From the NCBI RefSeq assembly GCF_000256565.1, contig NZ_AJHH01000030.1, positions 1 through 36,105 on the forward strand: DNA of 36,105 nucleotides, read 5' to 3'. A program made the translations under genes and the position numbers. This DNA is from Herbaspirillum lusitanum P6-12. GTDB lineage: Bacteria > Pseudomonadota > Gammaproteobacteria > Burkholderiales > Burkholderiaceae_D. Position 1 is the stretch's first letter, and every line of letters starts with the position of its first letter. The notes beneath the pieces are model-generated. The model was not told the origin of the DNA, did no database searches, and saw nothing but the letters and a program-made list of their open reading frames with translations. Shown here piece after piece: positions 33,964-36,105 of this stretch.

Positions 33964-35042
33964 AGCACGGCCGCTTCTTCCGGACTCAGCGCATGCATTT
34001 CCTGCACCAGGTTGTCGCGCACCTGCTCCTTGAGCCGGCCTGCCGTCATGCCGTCCAGATACGATGAAATCACGTCCGGATGGACATAACACTTGCGACA
34101 GATGGTGGGCGTGTTGCCGAGTTTCTTGGCGACGTGTTCGATCGCCTGCACGATGTTTTTCTTGGCCTGCGCCTGTGAATCGAATTGCCGGCATTCATCC
34201 AGCGCCAGCGCCGCCAGCACCGTGCCGGCCCAGGTGCGGAAATCCTTGGCGGTGTAATCCTCGCCGGTGATCTCGTGCAGGTAGTCGTTGACGTCGCCCG
34301 AGCCGATGGTGTGCGTCTTGCCGTCTTCGTCGAGATACTGGAACAGGTCCTGGCCGGGCAGGTCGAGCAGCTTCCTGACGATGCGCACCATGTAGGGGTC
34401 GTGCAGCTTGATCGAATGCTGGACGCCGCTCTTGCCGCGGAAATGGAATTTGATGTCGGCGCCATCGACCTTGACGTGGCGATTGCGCAGCGTGGTGATG
34501 CCGAAGGATTGGTTGTTGCGCGCGTACTCATCGTTGCCGACGCGCATGAGCGTGGCCTGCAGCAGGTACACCACCGTGGCCAGCACTTTCTGCTTGTTCA
34601 GGCCGTGCTTCTTCAGATCGTGTTCCAGGCATTTTCGGATCTGCGGCAATGCCTGCGCGAAGGCGATCATGCGCTGGTATTTCACCTCGTCGCGCACGAT
34701 GCGCCAGCGCGCGTGATAGCGATATTGCTTGCGTTGCCGGGAGTCGCGGCCGGTGGCCTGGATATGGCCGTTGGCCCATGGGCAGATCCATACTTCTTCC
34801 CATGCCGGCGGAATCGCCATGGCCTTGATGCGCGCCAGAGTCGCTTCGTCGTGGATGGTTTTGCCGTGCGCATCGGTATAGATGAATTCACCATCGCTGC
34901 CGTCGCTGCGGCTGCGCAGAATGCCGGGCGTGTCGTCATTGACGTAGCGCAGGCCGCCTTCGCGGGCGATTTGTTTGGCGGTCGGGGTGGACTCCGGGAC
35001 GGTGGGGCCGCAGTCAGCGTGGCGATGAAGTTGGGCGTGCAT
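33864..35042 (-). CDS. DNA topoisomerase IB (poxvirus type), C-terminus replaced
   Basis: A eukaryote/poxvirus-type topoisomerase IB, which relaxes supercoils by a tyrosine-linked nick. From the ATG at 35042 the catalytic set is visible: Arg167 (LMRVGNDEYA), Lys204 (FHFRGKSGVQH), Arg269 (AKDFRTWAGT) and Tyr319 (CRKCYVHPDV). The frame is normal to about LSPEEAAVLA (33970), then switches into cheA sequence read in a different frame and stops at 33864, so the native last residues are lost and replaced by about 30 foreign ones. It lies inside cheA together with about 125 bp of its own upstream DNA. The catalytic core is complete, so the product might still work. A TTG at 35060 is an alternative start. 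Confidence 0.88.
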   Translation of the reverse strand: MHAQLHRHADCGPTVPESTPTAKQIAREGGLRYVNDDTPGILRSRSDGSDGEFIYTDAHGKTIHDEATLARIKAMAIPPAWEEVWICPWANGHIQATGRDSRQRKQYRYHARWRIVRDEVKYQRMIAFAQALPQIRKCLEHDLKKHGLNKQKVLATVVYLLQATLMRVGNDEYARNNQSFGITTLRNRHVKVDGADIKFHFRGKSGVQHSIKLHDPYMVRIVRKLLDLPGQDLFQYLDEDGKTHTIGSGDVNDYLHEITGEDYTAKDFRTWAGTVLAALALDECRQFDSQAQAKKNIVQAIEHVAKKLGNTPTICRKCYVHPDVISSYLDGMTAGRLKEQVRDNLVQEMHALSPEEAAVLAAAWTRNGSCARRFSRDWQRRMPVCRSVKFSA

Positions 35043-35166
35043 ACGTAGGTCTTTCTTCAAGAGGACTTGCGTTTGCGGACCGAGGAATTCCGGGGCTGCG
35101 TCGATTATCGACCTATTGCGGGGATGGCAATGTAGGCGCGACCAGATAACGGTTGTGAGGCTTTTC

Positions 35167-36084
35167 CTACACGCGCGGAAAGCGCTGGAACACTTCGTTG
35201 ATCTGCACCATGCGCAGCGTCAGCGCGGCGTCGCGTATCTGCTCCACCAATCCGGAAATCACCTGCGTGGCTTCTTCGAAACGCTGATCCTTCTTGCGCT
35301 TTGCCACCAGGCTGGCGCCGGCGCCGGCAATCACCAGCTCACCCACCAGATCGATCAGCTGATCGAGTTTGGAGACTTCGATCTTGATGAATTTCTGTTC
35401 ATGGCTTTTCTTTTCTTCGCCGCCGCGCTGGCGCAGGGCCGGGATAGCCGCCCGTATCTGCGACGGCACGACGCCGGGCCTCTTCTCAGTCGTGACCAGA
35501 TCATCAGCCTCGGCGACATCAAGCTGCAACTGGCGCCATTCCGCAGCGGTGAGCGCTCCCGATTGCAACAGATGCAGGGCGACTTCCGCGCGCTCCGGCA
35601 AGCCTTGCAACCAATGGCCATATGTCGTCAGTTGGCTGTGCGGCGCCAGAATGACGATGTCGCTGCCCTCACGCACGAACTCGAATACGCTATCGATCTC
35701 CTCCCGCCCGGCGGTGCTGGCGAAGCCGATTTCAAAACCGAGATAGCACAGCTCCGCATCCATGTCGTCGGCGGCGGGGATGGCGAGATCGATCACATGT
35801 GCATACACCATGCTGCCCATCGTCAGCAGATAGCGCAGGAAGGACAACGGATCGAGGCCGTCGCGCAAGACGTCGGGGCTGAAACGCAACGACAGATGCC
35901 AGTTCGGATTGGCGACTGCGCCTGCATTTGCGCCATCCTCTGCGACTGCAATCGGTGCATCTGCTGCATTTGACACGGCAGCGGCGACGGGAGCCGCCAC
36001 AATGTTGTCCGGCTGCGGCTGCGCGGCTTGCTCCAGATATCCATTCAGTCTGGCTTCCAGCTCCGCGCGCCGGATTATGGCATC
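35167..36084 (-). pseudogene. cheA: cheA, N-terminal/central fragment without Hpt domain
   Basis: An open frame of 305 codons bounded upstream by a TAG at 36085-36087. From about 36070 it reads like CheA: RRAELEARLNGYLEQAA, the WHLSLRFSPDVLRDGLDPLSFLRYL domain found after Hpt in this type of CheA, an EKKSHEQKFIKIEVSKLDQLIDLVGELVIAGA dimerisation segment and RDAALTLRMVQINEVFQRFPRV, then a TAG where VRDVSRELGK would be expected. The Hpt domain with its phosphorylated His should precede residue 1 but is absent: only about 35 bp of unrelated sequence remain before the window edge. No good start codon (a GTG at 36000 is possible). With the break at 35167 this kinase cannot work as encoded. Confidence 0.9.
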
Positions 36085-36105
36085 CTAATTCAACGAACCA
36101 GTCCT

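Noticed and set aside
33864-36087. Topoisomerase inside cheA as a mobile element
   Set aside because: No transposase, inverted repeats or target-site duplication are seen at 33963 or 35167, and native cheA sequence is lost rather than simply split. Recombination or an assembly error fits better.

Overview
The window is GC-rich, densely coded and looks like the chromosome of a betaproteobacterium of the Oxalobacteraceae (Herbaspirillum or a close relative). This is judged from the hda-HAD-pcnB-folK gene order, a TctDE-type sensor next to a DUF4212/sodium-solute symporter pair, an intracellular PHB depolymerase, and the style of the che operon. It is inference from protein recognition; no search was run. 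No rRNA, tRNA, CRISPR array or complete insertion sequence was seen, and no gene-free stretch exceeds about 300 bases.

Layout. (1) 1-1156: the start of a Tim44-like membrane protein and a small secreted protein of unknown function, both on the minus strand. (2) 1387-6140, plus strand: a two-component system and its presumed target, a DUF4212 small subunit plus a large sodium:solute symporter. The response regulator is broken: half its receiver domain is missing, and its DNA-binding domain is present twice as an identical 307-bp repeat. (3) 6154-13126, minus strand: an operon of a large transglutaminase/DUF2126 protein, a fused circularly permuted ATP-grasp/alpha-E protein and a second transglutaminase. 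(4) 13225-15859: PHB depolymerase (minus), then a glutathione S-transferase and a cupin (plus). (5) 16119-19568, plus strand: a second, split version of the same system, made of ATP-grasp protein, alpha-E protein and the proteasome-like peptidase Anbu, closed by a strong hairpin terminator shared with the converging purM. (6) 19663-25221: purM (minus), then a tightly coupled plus-strand operon of AI-2E-type permease, hda, HAD phosphatase, pcnB and folK. (7) 25251-36105, minus strand: a chemotaxis operon read as cheA (broken), mcp, mcp, cheW, cheR, cheD, cheB and a REC-EAL c-di-GMP phosphodiesterase.

How the genes work together. The most interesting system is the pair of ATP-grasp/alpha-E/transglutaminase/Anbu loci, 3 kb apart. 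Comparative genomics has linked these families to a predicted peptide-tagging or peptide-synthesis pathway with a dedicated self-compartmentalising peptidase, but substrate and product remain poorly defined. Here the fused ATP-grasp/alpha-E copy sits with two transglutaminases, while the split copy sits with Anbu and has no transglutaminase of its own.

Sequence integrity is the other main theme. The response regulator and cheA each have an internal segment replaced by unrelated or duplicated DNA. In cheA the replacement carries a nearly complete topoisomerase IB gene. pcnB shows signs of a one-base frameshift at a GC palindrome, and one MCP has a scrambled signalling-tip motif with a net-zero frame change. 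These may be real lesions (loss of chemotaxis and of symporter control) or assembly and sequencing errors. The sequence alone cannot decide, but their clustering makes an assembly problem a serious possibility.
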